Below, piece after piece: positions 1 to 9,258 of a stretch of DNA of 64,000 bases. The DNA is from an uncultured Burkholderiales bacterium (GTDB lineage Bacteria > Pseudomonadota > Gammaproteobacteria > Burkholderiales > Burkholderiaceae_C), in NCBI GenBank assembly GCA_903935585.1, contig CAIZSE010000114.1, forward strand, positions 1 through 64,000, given 5' to 3'. Under the pieces are notes generated by a model that had not been told where the DNA came from, made no database searches, and saw only the letters and a list, made by a program, of their open reading frames with translations. The translations under genes were made by a program, and so were the position numbers. The first letter of the stretch is position 1. Each line of letters opens with the position of its first letter.

Positions 1-1563
1 ATCACCGTCGAGACGCGCCGCGCTGGCGCTGAAGCAGCCGAAGGCGTGCGCTGGATCAGCGGCGGCACAGGCGACTTCGAGGTCGAAACCATTGCCCGCG
101 CCGAACGCGGCACCAGCGTGATCCTGCACCTGCGCGACGAAGCCCTGGAATACGCCAACAGCTGGAAGTTGAAAGAAATCGTTGGCAAATACGCCGACCA
201 CATCAGCCTGCCCATCCTGATGGAAAAGGAAGAATGGCAAGACGGCGAGTTGATCGACCCGAACAACGAAGAAGGTGGCCGCCAACCCGGCGCCATGGTC
301 AAAACCGGTGAGTGGGAAACCATCAACAAGGCCAGCGCCCTGTGGACGCGCCCCAAGAAAGACATCAGCGATGAGCAGTACATCGACTTCTACCAACACA
401 TCAGCCGCGACTTTGAAGCCCCGCTGACCTGGACCCACAACCGCGTGGAGGGCAGCACCGAGTACACGCAACTGCTGTACATCCCCAGCAAGGCGCCGCA
501 AGACCTGTGGAACCGCGACAAGAAAGCCGGCATCAAGCTGTATGTGAAACGCGTGTTCATCATGGACGATGCAGAGGCCTTGATGCCCAGCTACCTGCGT
601 TTTGTGAAGGGCGTGGTGGACTCTGCCGACCTGCCCCTGAACGTGAGCCGCGAACTGCTGCAAGAAAGCCGCGATGTCAAAGCCATCCGCGAAGGCTGCA
701 CCAAGCGGGTGTTGTCGATGCTGGAAGACCTGGCCAAACACGACAAGGCGCCGGAGGCTTCCGAAGAGGTCACCGACGTCCTGAGTGACGAAGACAAAGC
801 CAAGCTGGGCCTGTACACCCGGTTTTACACCGAGTTCGGTGCCGTGCTCAAAGAAGGTTTGGGCGAAGATTTTGGCAACCGCGAGCGCTTGTCCAAATTG
901 CTGCGCTTTGCATCGTCGAGCAACGACAGCGTGTCTGTGAGTTTTGCCGATTACAAAGCCCGCATGAAGGAAGGCCAAGATGCGATTTACTACATCACCG
1001 CCGACACCCTGGCCGCCGCCAGAAACAGCCCGCAACTTGAAGTGTTCAAGAAAAAGGGCATCGAAGTCTTGCTGATGACCGACCGCGTGGACGAGTGGGC
1101 ATTGAACTTTGTGCACGATTTCGACGGCACCCCCCTGCAAAGCGTGGCCAAAGGCGCGTTTGACCTGGGCAAGCTGCAAGACGAAGAAGAAAAGAAAGCC
1201 GCCGAAGACGCGGCCGAAACTTTCAAGCCGGTGCTGGCCAAGCTGAAAGAAGCCCTGAAAGACAAGGCCGAAGACGTGCGCGTGACCAGCCGCCTGGTGG
1301 ACAGCCCGGCCTGCCTGGTCGTGACCGACGACGGCATGAGCATGCAACTGGCCCGCATGCTCAAGCAAGCCGGGCAGCAAGCGCCTGAAGTCAAACCCGT
1401 GCTGGAGGTCAACCCCGAGCACCCACTGGTCAAAAAGCTCGAAGGCTCGGTGCATTTCCACGACCTGGCCCACATCCTGTTTGACCAGGCCTTGCTGGCC
1501 GAAGGTGGCTTGCCCGCCGACCCTGCGGCTTATGTGAAAAGGGTGAATGCGCTGCTGAGCTGA
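1..1563 (+). CDS. htpG: Chaperone protein HtpG (Hsp90 homologue), 5' end cut off by window
   Basis: This is the bacterial Hsp90, a cytosolic ATP-dependent chaperone dimer. The frame is open from base 1 (translation [15 protein letters not shown] before the first Met in the ORF track), so the true start and most of the N-terminal GHKL ATPase domain lie outside the window. What remains is the end of the ATPase domain ([15 protein letters not shown]), the middle domain with the client/ATP-loop segment ([19 protein letters not shown], followed by [15 protein letters not shown]), and the C-terminal dimerisation region. About 520 residues are visible of a family length near 630. The gene is followed by a GC-rich hairpin and the convergent srkA. 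Confidence 0.97.
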   Translation: MTVETRRAGAEAAEGVRWISGGTGDFEVETIARAERGTSVILHLRDEALEYANSWKLKEIVGKYADHISLPILMEKEEWQDGELIDPNNEEGGRQPGAMVKTGEWETINKASALWTRPKKDISDEQYIDFYQHISRDFEAPLTWTHNRVEGSTEYTQLLYIPSKAPQDLWNRDKKAGIKLYVKRVFIMDDAEALMPSYLRFVKGVVDSADLPLNVSRELLQESRDVKAIREGCTKRVLSMLEDLAKHDKAPEASEEVTDVLSDEDKAKLGLYTRFYTEFGAVLKEGLGEDFGNRERLSKLLRFASSSNDSVSVSFADYKARMKEGQDAIYYITADTLAAARNSPQLEVFKKKGIEVLLMTDRVDEWALNFVHDFDGTPLQSVAKGAFDLGKLQDEEEKKAAEDAAETFKPVLAKLKEALKDKAEDVRVTSRLVDSPACLVVTDDGMSMQLARMLKQAGQQAPEVKPVLEVNPEHPLVKKLEGSVHFHDLAHILFDQALLAEGGLPADPAAYVKRVNALLS

Positions 1564-1575
1564 TGCATGGGCATC

Positions 1576-1598
1576 AGCCCCGGCAGCTCGCCGGGGCT
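1576..1598. terminator. GC-rich hairpin between convergent htpG and srkA
   Basis: The arms AGCCCCGGC and GCCGGGGCT are perfect complements around the 5-base loop agctc. The hairpin lies 13 bases after the htpG stop and touches the srkA stop codon from the other side, so it could end both transcripts. No strong T-tract follows on either strand, so it is a probable rather than certain intrinsic terminator. Confidence 0.5.
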
Positions 1599-2614
1599 TA
1601 AACGCTGAGCGGCGCTTCTTGCATCTGCTCGACTTGCTCTTGCAGCATCAGCACTTGGCCGCGCCAATAGTCGGGCGTGCCGAACCACGGAAAGTTGATC
1701 GGAAAAATCGGGTCTTCCCAGCGCCTGGCCAGCCAGGCGCTGTAGTGGATCAGGCGCAAGGTGCGCAAGGGCTCGATCAGGTTCAGCTCGGCACGGTCAA
1801 AGTCACGCACCTGCTCATAACCATCGAGCAAGGCCGACAACTGTTGGGTGCGCTGGGGACGGTCGCCCGAGAGCAGCATCCACAAATCCTGCACCGCGGG
1901 GCCCATGCGGGCATCGTCCAGATCGACGAAATGCGGCCCGCCACCGGGCAACTCAGCAGGCGTCCACAAAATGTTGCCGGGGTGGCAGTCACCGTGCAGC
2001 CGCAACTGACTACAGCCCGAGGCGTTGGCAAACGCCGCTTCAACCATGGCCACAGCGGGCACCAGGGCATCGCGCCATTCGCGCTCGACCTCCAACGGAA
2101 TCATTTGGTGGGTTTGCAGCCAGTGGGCAGGCTCCAAGGCAAAGGTCTGCACATCCAGCGCAGGGCGGTGTGCAAAGGGCTTGGCAGCGCCCACGGTGTG
2201 GATGCGGGCCAGAAAACGGCCAATCCATTCCAGCACTTCGAAATCGTCCAGCTCCGGTGGGCGGCCCCCGCGCAAGGGGCTGACTGAAAAGTCAAAACCC
2301 TCTGTCTGGTGCAAGGTGTGCCCATTCAGCACCAAGGGCGCAACCACAGGCACCTCGGCGGCCACGAGTTCGGCGGCAAAGTCGTGTTCTTCCTGGATTT
2401 GCGCACGGCTCCAACGGCCAGGGCGGTAAAACTTGAGCACCACTGCCGATGCGCCTTGCACCGGTTCGTCCAGGTGGGCGCGGTACACGCGGTTTTCGTA
2501 AGAGCTGAGCGCCAGCAAGCGGCCATCGGGCCAGAGGCCCAAATCGGTCAATGCGTCCATCACCCGGTCCGGGGTGAGTTCAGCGTAAGGGTGCAAGGCG
2601 TTCGGTTCAGTCAT
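1598..2614 (-). CDS. srkA: Stress response kinase A (SrkA/RdoA, YihE-type APH-fold Ser/Thr kinase)
   Basis: This is an aminoglycoside-phosphotransferase-fold protein kinase of the SrkA family, which protects cells against reactive oxygen and envelope stress in enterobacteria. Visible hallmarks are the N-terminal lobe with SSYENRVYR and the lysine-bearing VVLKFYRPGRW, the catalytic loop LHGDCHPGNILW, and the metal-binding FVDLDDARMGP that follows. The length of about 338 residues fits the family. The ORF track begins at an upstream GTG (2632); the ATG at 2614 (MTEPNALHPYAEL) matches the usual family N-terminus and is preferred. Substrates in this organism are unknown. Confidence 0.88.
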   Translation of the reverse strand: MTEPNALHPYAELTPDRVMDALTDLGLWPDGRLLALSSYENRVYRAHLDEPVQGASAVVLKFYRPGRWSRAQIQEEHDFAAELVAAEVPVVAPLVLNGHTLHQTEGFDFSVSPLRGGRPPELDDFEVLEWIGRFLARIHTVGAAKPFAHRPALDVQTFALEPAHWLQTHQMIPLEVEREWRDALVPAVAMVEAAFANASGCSQLRLHGDCHPGNILWTPAELPGGGPHFVDLDDARMGPAVQDLWMLLSGDRPQRTQQLSALLDGYEQVRDFDRAELNLIEPLRTLRLIHYSAWLARRWEDPIFPINFPWFGTPDYWRGQVLMLQEQVEQMQEAPLSV

Positions 2615-2679
2615 GCGCCGATTGTGGCGCACGCACCGATGGCGGCCGCTCGACTTGCCCCAACAGTTGAGGCGTGGAT

Positions 2680-3486
2680 TCAGCGCCCGGTGAAACGGGC
2701 CGTGCGCTTTTCCACAAAAGAGCGTACCCCCTCGGCCGCATCGTCACTGGACGACAAGCGCTGCTGCACGCCCATGAAGTCGTGCATGGCCACCACAGGG
2801 CCATGCTCAAGCCCTTTGAGCACATTGAGCCGCGTGGCCACCACCGCCAAAGGCGCTTGCGCAGCGATCAGCTCGGCGATGCGCATGGCCTCGCCCAGCA
2901 ACCCGGCCACAGGCACCACCTTTTGCACAAAGTTCAGGCGCAGTGCCTCGTCGCTGCCGAACACATCGGCGGTGAGCAAATGCAAAAGCGCGTTGCCCAT
3001 GCCGGCCCGCTCGGCCATGCGCAGCGTGGCACCACCCGTGGCCATGATGCCGCGTTGCACTTCCAGTTGGGAAAACCGGCAGTCATCGGCCGCGACCACG
3101 ATGTCGGCTGCCAGCATCAGCTCGATGCCCAAGGTGTAAGTGATTCCCTGAACCGCTGCCACCATGGGCTTGGTGCGGCGCCGGTAGCCATCCATACCCA
3201 GGTTCAGCGGATCCACCAGCCCCAATGGCACGGCCTTTTCGCCGCGCTGCATGAGTGGCGCGATGGTCGGCAGGTCAAGGCCCGCCGTGAAGTGGTCTCC
3301 CGCTGCACACAACACCCCCACGCGCAAGTCGGGGTCGTCATCGAGCCGGGTGTAGGCCTCACCCAACTCCTGAAACATCTTGGGCGTGAAGCCGTTGCGT
3401 TTGGCGGGGCGGTTGATGCAGATTTGAAGGACTGCACCGTGCACGGTGCAGTCGATCTGGCCTTCGAAGTGGGTCGGTGTGCTCAT
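2680..3486 (-). CDS. Enoyl-CoA hydratase/isomerase family protein (crotonase)
   Basis: This is a crotonase-fold protein of about 268 residues, acting on CoA thioesters in fatty-acid or aromatic-acid degradation. The fold shows in NRPAKRNGFTPKMFQELG near the N-terminus, the oxyanion segment GDHFTAGLDL, and the second oxyanion strand VQGITYTLGIELMLAADIVVAA. The expected catalytic Glu of classical hydratases is not obvious in the GIELMLAADI stretch, so the exact reaction (hydratase, isomerase or hydrolase) is open. The ORF track extends 62 residues upstream; ATG 3486 (MSTPTHFEG), or the ATG nine bases earlier, fits homologues. It lies 53 bases downstream of a 3-hydroxyacyl-CoA dehydrogenase in the same direction, so the two probably act in consecutive beta-oxidation steps. 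Confidence 0.85.
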   Translation of the reverse strand: MSTPTHFEGQIDCTVHGAVLQICINRPAKRNGFTPKMFQELGEAYTRLDDDPDLRVGVLCAAGDHFTAGLDLPTIAPLMQRGEKAVPLGLVDPLNLGMDGYRRRTKPMVAAVQGITYTLGIELMLAADIVVAADDCRFSQLEVQRGIMATGGATLRMAERAGMGNALLHLLTADVFGSDEALRLNFVQKVVPVAGLLGEAMRIAELIAAQAPLAVVATRLNVLKGLEHGPVVAMHDFMGVQQRLSSSDDAAEGVRSFVEKRTARFTGR

Positions 3487-3539
3487 GCCTTGCATGGTAG
3501 GTCGAAGACCGACCTTGCCAGGTTCACCCAGGTGACAGC

Positions 3540-4388
3540 TCAGTACTTGTAAACGCCCTGCCCGGTCTTGCGGCCCAGGCGGCCTGCAGCCACCATTTCT
3601 TTGAGCAAGGGGCTGGGGCGGTATTTGCTGTCGCCAAACTCCTGCAAAAAGACCTCCATCACGGCCAGGCAAACGTCCAGGCCAATCATGTCGGCCAGCG
3701 CCAGCGGTCCAATCGGCTGGTTGCAGCCGAGCTTCATGCCGGCGTCGATCGCCTCGGCTTCGGCCAGGCCTTCGCCCAGCACAAAGAAAGCCTCGTTGAT
3801 CATGGGCACTAGAATGCGGTTGACCACAAAGCCAGGCGCGTTTTTCACGGTGATCGGTGTCTTGCCCAAGGCCAGCGCCATCTCGTGCACGGCATCGTGC
3901 GTGGCGTCGCTGGTCTGCAGGCCACGGATGATTTCCACCAGCGCCATCATGGGCACGGGGTTGAAAAAATGCATGCCGATGAATCGGTCTGCACGTTGCG
4001 TGGCTGCAGCCAACTGGGTGATGGAGATCGACGAGGTGTTGGAGGCGACGATCACATTCGGGGCCAAAATGCCATCGAGCTGTTGCAGGATCTTGACTTT
4101 GAGGGCCTGGTTTTCGGTGGCGGCTTCAATCACCAACTGGGCGCCTTTGAGGTCGTCGTAGCTGCTCGATCCTTTGATGCGGGCCATCGCAGCGGCCTTG
4201 TCGGCTTCGCTGATTTTTTCCTTCTTGACCAAGCGGTCCAGACTGGCCGATACAGTGGCCACGCCTTTGGCCACGGCCGCATCAGAAATATCAACCATCA
4301 CGACCTGGATGCCCGAAACAGCGCACGCCTGTGCAATGCCATTGCCCATGGTGCCTGCGCCAATGATGCCTACGGTCTGGATGCTCAT
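3540..4388 (-). CDS. 3-hydroxybutyryl-CoA/3-hydroxyacyl-CoA dehydrogenase
   Basis: This NAD(P)-dependent L-3-hydroxyacyl-CoA dehydrogenase of about 282 residues oxidises or reduces 3-hydroxybutyryl-CoA-type substrates. The N-terminal Rossmann motif VGIIGAGTMGNGIAQACA is clear, as are the catalytic-His region FIGMHFFNPVPMMALVEII and the hinge PGFVVNRILVPMINEA. The C-terminal helical domain ends in GRKTGQGVYKY, typical of the Hbd/PaaH class. The ORF track begins at a TTG; the ATG at 4388 has an AAGGA sequence seven bases upstream and is the better start. It probably forms a unit with the downstream crotonase. Confidence 0.92.
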   Translation of the reverse strand: MSIQTVGIIGAGTMGNGIAQACAVSGIQVVMVDISDAAVAKGVATVSASLDRLVKKEKISEADKAAAMARIKGSSSYDDLKGAQLVIEAATENQALKVKILQQLDGILAPNVIVASNTSSISITQLAAATQRADRFIGMHFFNPVPMMALVEIIRGLQTSDATHDAVHEMALALGKTPITVKNAPGFVVNRILVPMINEAFFVLGEGLAEAEAIDAGMKLGCNQPIGPLALADMIGLDVCLAVMEVFLQEFGDSKYRPSPLLKEMVAAGRLGRKTGQGVYKY

Positions 4389-4478
4389 GCTCAATCCTTG
4401 AAAATGTGTGATGGCGTTAAAAGAAGGATCTTATCGGGTGAATGGGGGCGGATTGCTGACACGCATCTTCTGAGAGAC

Positions 4479-4548
4479 GGATGTGTCCTGGCTGTGCCCT
4501 CCTCATAAGGGCGTACCCAAAATCGTCGGGCACAGCCAGACCACATCC
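4479..4548. repeat. 21-base near-perfect inverted repeat in intergenic region
   Basis: Left arm GGATGTGTCCTGGCTGTGCCC (4479-4499) and right arm GGGCACAGCCAGACCACATCC (4528-4548) pair over 21 positions with two internal mismatches around a 28-base loop. The element lies between the end of the NodJ-like permease gene and the start of the dehydrogenase gene, both minus strand. It lacks a T-tract, so it looks more like a palindromic repeat or mRNA-stabilising structure than a classical terminator. Confidence 0.6.
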
Positions 4549-4556
4549 TTGGGGTT

Positions 4557-5363
4557 TCAGCTCCTGAACCGCTTGCGGGTCAGCGCCAGCGCAATCCAGA
4601 ACGACACCACGGCGAACAGCACCAGCACCAGCACGTGGCGCAAGGGCTGCTCGGGCCAGCGGTCCAGAAACAGTGGGCGCACCAGGTCAACGGCCACTGA
4701 CAGCGGCAACCAGTCGGCGATCACGCGCACAAAACTGGGCAGCTGATCACGCGGAAAGAAAATGCCCGACAGGAACATCATCGGCGTGAGAAACAGCGTG
4801 AAGTAGTAGGTGAAGAAGTCGTAGCCTTTGGCCAGTGCGTTGAAGATCAGCGCCATGCAGCTGAAGGTGATGCCCACGCCCAGCAGCACGGGCCAGGCGA
4901 CCAGCAGCTTCCAGCTGTGGCTGATGTCCAGGACCAGCATGACGACAAGGATGGCTGTCACAGTGAACAGTGCCTTGAAGGCGGCCCAGAGCATTTCGGC
5001 CAGCACCACATCGTCAAGCCGCACCGGGGCATTCATGATGCCGTCCCAGGTTTTTTGCACATGCATGCGTGAAAACGCCGAATACAAGGCCTCGAAGGTG
5101 GCCGCGTTCATGGCGCTCATGCAGATGCTGCCGCTGGCCAGGAACAGGATGTAAGGCACTTTTTCGCCGCCCAGCTCGATCTGGCCAACCAGAGAACCCA
5201 AGCCGTAGCCAAAGGCCACCAGCCACATGAGCGGCTCGGCGATGTTGCCCACCAGGCTGGGAATGGCCAGCTTTTTCCAGACCAGCCAGTTGCGCTGAAA
5301 AACCGGCCACCAACGCATCGACAAACGGGGCGCTGCCCAGATGTTGTTTTGAATCTGACTCAT
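4557..5363 (-). CDS. ABC-2 type export permease, NodJ family
   Basis: This integral-membrane ABC-2 permease of 268 residues has about six predicted hydrophobic segments. The N-terminus NWLVWKKLAIPSLVGNIAEPLMWLVAFGYGLG and the segment FTYYFTLFLTPMMFLSGIFFPRDQLP are characteristic of the NodJ/drug-exporter branch. It sits three bases downstream of its ATPase, so the two are co-translated. In rhizobia NodIJ exports Nod factor; in free-living betaproteobacteria the pair is common and its cargo is unknown, so no nodulation role is implied. Confidence 0.88.
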   Translation of the reverse strand: MSQIQNNIWAAPRLSMRWWPVFQRNWLVWKKLAIPSLVGNIAEPLMWLVAFGYGLGSLVGQIELGGEKVPYILFLASGSICMSAMNAATFEALYSAFSRMHVQKTWDGIMNAPVRLDDVVLAEMLWAAFKALFTVTAILVVMLVLDISHSWKLLVAWPVLLGVGITFSCMALIFNALAKGYDFFTYYFTLFLTPMMFLSGIFFPRDQLPSFVRVIADWLPLSVAVDLVRPLFLDRWPEQPLRHVLVLVLFAVVSFWIALALTRKRFRS

Positions 5364-5366
5364 GGC

Positions 5367-6296
5367 TCAGGCCTCCTCACGGATCTGGCGTCCGGTCAAT
5401 TTCAAAAACAGGTCTTCCAGATTGGAAGGTCGGTGCAGGGTGCGCAGCGTGGGCCAGGCCTCCAGCGCGTGCATCAGCGCACGGCTGTTCTGGGTGTAAA
5501 AGAAAACGGTCTCGCCACTGACCTCGACCCGACCTGCAAGGGCCTTCAATCCGGCCTCTTGCGCCAGCGCCACAGCGCCTTGGCCAAAGACTTCAACCAC
5601 TTCGGGCTCCAGGTGCTCGGCAATCAGGTCACGCGGTTTGCCCTCAGCGATTTTGCGGCCTTGGTCCAGCACCAACAGCCGGGAACACAGGCGTTCGGCC
5701 TCGTCCATGAAATGGGTGGTCAGCAAGATGGATTTGCCCTCTTGCAGCAGCACTTGCAGACGCTCCCACATCAGGTGCCGGGCTTGCGGGTCCAGTCCGG
5801 TGGTGGGCTCGTCGAGCATCAGCAGTTGGGGGTGGTTGATGAGCGCACGGGCCAGGCTCAGGCGCCGCTTCATGCCGCCTGACAACTCGCCGGGCTTGGA
5901 TTTGGCCTTGTGGCTGAGCGCCCCGAATTCCAGCAGCTTGGGGATGCGCGCCCGAATGGTGGCATCGGGCAGGCCAAAGTAGCGGCCAAAGACCAGCAGG
6001 TTTTCTTCCGCCGTGAAGTCGGGGTCCAGCGTGTCCATTTGCGCCACCACGCCCAGGCGGGCCTTGATGTTCAGGGCATCACGGGGCATTTGCAAGCCCT
6101 CGAAATAACGGATCTCCCCCCCATCGGGTTGTGTCAGGCCCAAGCACATGCGCAGCGAGGTGGTTTTGCCCGCGCCGTTGGGGCCAATCACACCCAGGCA
6201 TTCACCGGGATCAATATGGAAAGACAGGTCATTGACCACGGTCGCATCGCCATAGCGTTTGACCAGGTGCGCAACCGAAAGCAAAGGGGTGTTCAT
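5367..6296 (-). CDS. ABC transporter ATP-binding protein, NodI family
   Basis: This ABC ATPase of 309 residues partners the NodJ-like permease. It shows Walker A GPNGAGKTTSLRM (about residues 39-51), Q-loop VVAQMDTLDPDFTAEENL, signature LSGGMKRRLSLARALI, Walker [21 protein letters not shown] and the H-loop TTHFMDEAERL. The GLDPQARHLMWERL stretch is the NodI-type extended signature. The C-terminal domain past residue 220 is typical of drug or lipid exporters. The gene is first in a two-gene operon and diverges from psd across a 127-base region. Confidence 0.9.
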   Translation of the reverse strand: MNTPLLSVAHLVKRYGDATVVNDLSFHIDPGECLGVIGPNGAGKTTSLRMCLGLTQPDGGEIRYFEGLQMPRDALNIKARLGVVAQMDTLDPDFTAEENLLVFGRYFGLPDATIRARIPKLLEFGALSHKAKSKPGELSGGMKRRLSLARALINHPQLLMLDEPTTGLDPQARHLMWERLQVLLQEGKSILLTTHFMDEAERLCSRLLVLDQGRKIAEGKPRDLIAEHLEPEVVEVFGQGAVALAQEAGLKALAGRVEVSGETVFFYTQNSRALMHALEAWPTLRTLHRPSNLEDLFLKLTGRQIREEA

Positions 6297-6423
6297 GGGT
6301 TAATTGTGCCTGTGACAGGGCCTACTTTCGGTGGCAGGGTCTGCCTTCGGCTGGAAAATCCCCGGTGTACTGCTCGCCCGATAAAATCAGGCCTTCTCCT
6401 GACCCGCGCTTGCGGCACTGCCC

Positions 6424-7281
6424 ATGTCCAGCTCTTTTTCTGACCGCCTCGCGGTCTTGCCTCAGTACCTGATGCCCAAACAAGCCTTGACTGCCTTTGC
6501 GGGCTGGGTGGCTGGCAGCCAATGGGGCTCGGCCACCACAGGCATCATCGACTGGTTCGTGCAGCGCTACCACGTGAACATGGCCGAAGCCGCCAACCCT
6601 GACACGGCCAGCTACAAAAGCTTCAACGAATTTTTTACCCGTTCATTGCGGGCTGATGCCCGTCCTTTGGCAGAAACAGCGTTTGTCAGCCCGGTCGATG
6701 GCGCCATCAGCCAGTGCGGCCCGATTGACGGCGATCAGGTGTTCCAGGCCAAGGGCCACAGTTACAGCACGCGGGCCTTGGTGGGTGGCGACGCGGCACT
6801 GGCGGCGCAGTTTCAACAGGGTGAATTCGCCACGCTTTACCTGAGCCCGCGTGACTACCACCGCATTCACATGCCTTGCGCAGGCCGTTTGACGCGCATG
6901 ATCCATGTGCCCGGCGAGTTGTTTTCGGTCAACCCGACCACAGCACGTGGGGTGCCCGGCCTGTTTGCCCGCAATGAGCGGGTGGTCTGCGTGTTTGAAG
7001 GCGAGCACGGTCCCTTTGTGATGGTGCTGGTGGGCGCCACCATTGTGGGCAGCATGGCCACCGTCTGGCATGGCGTGGTCAACCCGCCACGTCCGGGCAC
7101 CCTGCGCGAATGGTCCTATGAAATGGGCAGCATTTCGCTGGCAAAAGGCGAAGAAATGGGCCGCTTCCTGCTGGGCTCCACGGTGGTGATGCTGTTCCCC
7201 AAAGGCGCCGTGCAGTTTGAAAATGACTGGACACCCACTCGCCCCATTGGCATGGGTGAGGCGATGGGAACGCGGCCCTAA
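6424..7281 (+). CDS. psd: Phosphatidylserine decarboxylase proenzyme
   Basis: It converts phosphatidylserine to phosphatidylethanolamine at the inner membrane. The protein is made as a proenzyme that self-cleaves at the LGST motif, seen here as [13 protein letters not shown] near residue 250, generating the pyruvoyl group on the small alpha subunit. Other conserved segments are [15 protein letters not shown] and [13 protein letters not shown] (catalytic His region). The 285-residue length matches the E. coli-type class. The stop overlaps the kup stop region by four bases on the opposite strand. Confidence 0.96.
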   Translation: MSSSFSDRLAVLPQYLMPKQALTAFAGWVAGSQWGSATTGIIDWFVQRYHVNMAEAANPDTASYKSFNEFFTRSLRADARPLAETAFVSPVDGAISQCGPIDGDQVFQAKGHSYSTRALVGGDAALAAQFQQGEFATLYLSPRDYHRIHMPCAGRLTRMIHVPGELFSVNPTTARGVPGLFARNERVVCVFEGEHGPFVMVLVGATIVGSMATVWHGVVNPPRPGTLREWSYEMGSISLAKGEEMGRFLLGSTVVMLFPKGAVQFENDWTPTRPIGMGEAMGTRP

Positions 7282-9146
7282 ATTTCGATCTTCGAGCCCA
7301 GCTCCACCACGGCATTGGTGGGCAAGTTCAAAAATTCAGCCGCCGCACTGGCGTTGTGGTGCATCTGGGCAAAGAGCTTTTCGCGCCAGGTGGCCATGCC
7401 GCCACCAATCGTCGGGATCACGATGTCACGCGACAGGAAATAGCTGGTCGTCATGGGATCCAGCTGGTAGCCCTCACCCTGAATGGTGGCCAAGGCCGCT
7501 GGCAGATCAGGGTTGTCCTTGAAGCCATAGTTGACGATGACTTGCCAGCAGTCGTGGCCCAGCGGGGTGACTTCAAGCCGCCGGGCGGCGTCCATGCGTG
7601 GAATCTCGTGGCTGCGCACGGTGACAAACAGGTTGTGCAGGTGGAGCACCTTGTTGTGCTTGAGGTTGTGCAACAAGGCGTTGGGCACCGCGCCGGCCTC
7701 GGCAGTCAGGAAGACGGCAGTGCCCTCCACCCGGATGGGCGGGGCAATGAAGACCGCGTCCAGAAAATCTGTCAGCTTCAGTGCATCTGATCGCAGCGAA
7801 TCATTGAGCAAACGGCGGCCATCGTGCCAGGTCAGCATCAGGGTGAACACCGCCGCACCAATGAGCAGCGGAAACCAACCGCCGTCAAACAGCTTGAACA
7901 TGTTGGATGCCCAGAAAGCCAGGTCGACCACAAAGAAGAAACCGGTTGCACCAAGGCACAAAGCCAAGGGCAGCTTCCAGGCGTATCGGATCACAAAGAA
8001 CGTGAGCACGGTGGTGATCAGCATGTCGGTGCAAACCGCAATGCCGTAAGCCGCCGCCAGATTGCTCGATGACTTGAACATGACCACCGCCAGCACAATG
8101 GCGACGAACAGTCCCCAGTTCACAAACGGCATGTAGATCTGGCCCGTATCGGTCTCGCTGGTGTGCTGCACCTGAAGGCGTGGCAGATAGCCCAACTGGA
8201 TCACCTGCTTGGTAACGCTGAAGGCGCCCGTGATCAGGGCCTGCGAAGCGATCACCGTGGCCATGGTGGCCAATACCACCAAAGGCACCAAAGCCCAATC
8301 GGGCGCCATCATGTAAAACGGGTTTTTCACGGCCTCGGGATTGGCCAGCAACAACGCCCCTTGGCCGAAATAGTTCAGGGTCAGACAGGGCATGACCACG
8401 CTGAACCAGGCCAGGCGAATCGGCTTCTTGCCAAAGTGGCCCATGTCGGCATAAAGCGCTTCACCGCCCGTGACGCACAGCACCACTGCGCCCAAAATAA
8501 TGAAGGTCGTGCCCGGCTCGTTCCATATAAAGCTCAAGGCGTAATGCGGGCTGATGGCGAACAGGATTTCCGGGTGCTGCACGATGTGCGAAATCCCCAT
8601 CACCGCAATGGTGAAAAACCAGACCAAGGTGACGGGGCCAAAGAATTTGCCAATCCCTGCCGTGCCTCGTTTTTGCACCCAAAACAGCAGAAACAAAATG
8701 ACCAGCGTGAGCGGTATCACCCCTTTTTTGAAATTGGGTGAAATGATCTCCAGACCTTCCACGGCCGACAGCACGGAAATCGCCGGTGTGATGACGCCAT
8801 CGCCATAAAACAGGCACGTGCCAAAGATGCCCACCATCAACAAGACTTTGCGCAACTGCGGCTTGTCCTTCACCGATTGAGAGGCCAGCGCCAGCATGGC
8901 CACCAGGCCCCCCTCCCCATGGTTGTCGGCACGCAGCACCAAAACCACGTACTTGACCGACACGATGGTGGTCAGGGTCCAGAAGAATATGGACAGGATG
9001 CCGTAGACGTTTTGATGCGTGAAAGGGACATGGCCAGAGCCAAAAACCTCTTTCATTGCGTACAGCACACTGGTGCCGATATCGCCATACACCACGCCAA
9101 TGGCGCCCAGGGTCAATGCGGCGAGTGAAGAACGGTTGGAGGACAC
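7278..9146 (-). CDS. kup: Low-affinity potassium transport protein Kup
   Basis: This is a K+/H+ symporter of the KUP/HAK family in the inner membrane. The opening [20 protein letters not shown] is the family signature, followed by about twelve hydrophobic segments and a hydrophilic C-terminal domain. The ORF track starts at a TTG (9170). The in-frame GTG at 9146 ([13 protein letters not shown]) gives 622 residues, the same length as E. coli Kup, and has an AGG upstream, so I prefer it. The gene is convergent with psd. No recognisable riboswitch was seen in its upstream region. Confidence 0.93.
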   Translation of the reverse strand: MSSNRSSLAALTLGAIGVVYGDIGTSVLYAMKEVFGSGHVPFTHQNVYGILSIFFWTLTTIVSVKYVVLVLRADNHGEGGLVAMLALASQSVKDKPQLRKVLLMVGIFGTCLFYGDGVITPAISVLSAVEGLEIISPNFKKGVIPLTLVILFLLFWVQKRGTAGIGKFFGPVTLVWFFTIAVMGISHIVQHPEILFAISPHYALSFIWNEPGTTFIILGAVVLCVTGGEALYADMGHFGKKPIRLAWFSVVMPCLTLNYFGQGALLLANPEAVKNPFYMMAPDWALVPLVVLATMATVIASQALITGAFSVTKQVIQLGYLPRLQVQHTSETDTGQIYMPFVNWGLFVAIVLAVVMFKSSSNLAAAYGIAVCTDMLITTVLTFFVIRYAWKLPLALCLGATGFFFVVDLAFWASNMFKLFDGGWFPLLIGAAVFTLMLTWHDGRRLLNDSLRSDALKLTDFLDAVFIAPPIRVEGTAVFLTAEAGAVPNALLHNLKHNKVLHLHNLFVTVRSHEIPRMDAARRLEVTPLGHDCWQVIVNYGFKDNPDLPAALATIQGEGYQLDPMTTSYFLSRDIVIPTIGGGMATWREKLFAQMHHNASAAAEFLNLPTNAVVELGSKIEI

Positions 9147-9258
9147 AGGCAAGGACCTGACAGAAATCAAGCCGGGTGAAACAGAAGTGGGCTATTTTGC
9201 GCTCTGTTCCGGCCCCGTGTCACCGTCCTTTTGCCGGTTTTGTTGCAGCGCAGCAACT

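Noticed and set aside
4557-6296. Nodulation genes nodI/nodJ as evidence of a symbiont
   Set aside because: NodIJ-family exporters are widespread in free-living betaproteobacteria and no other nod gene is present.
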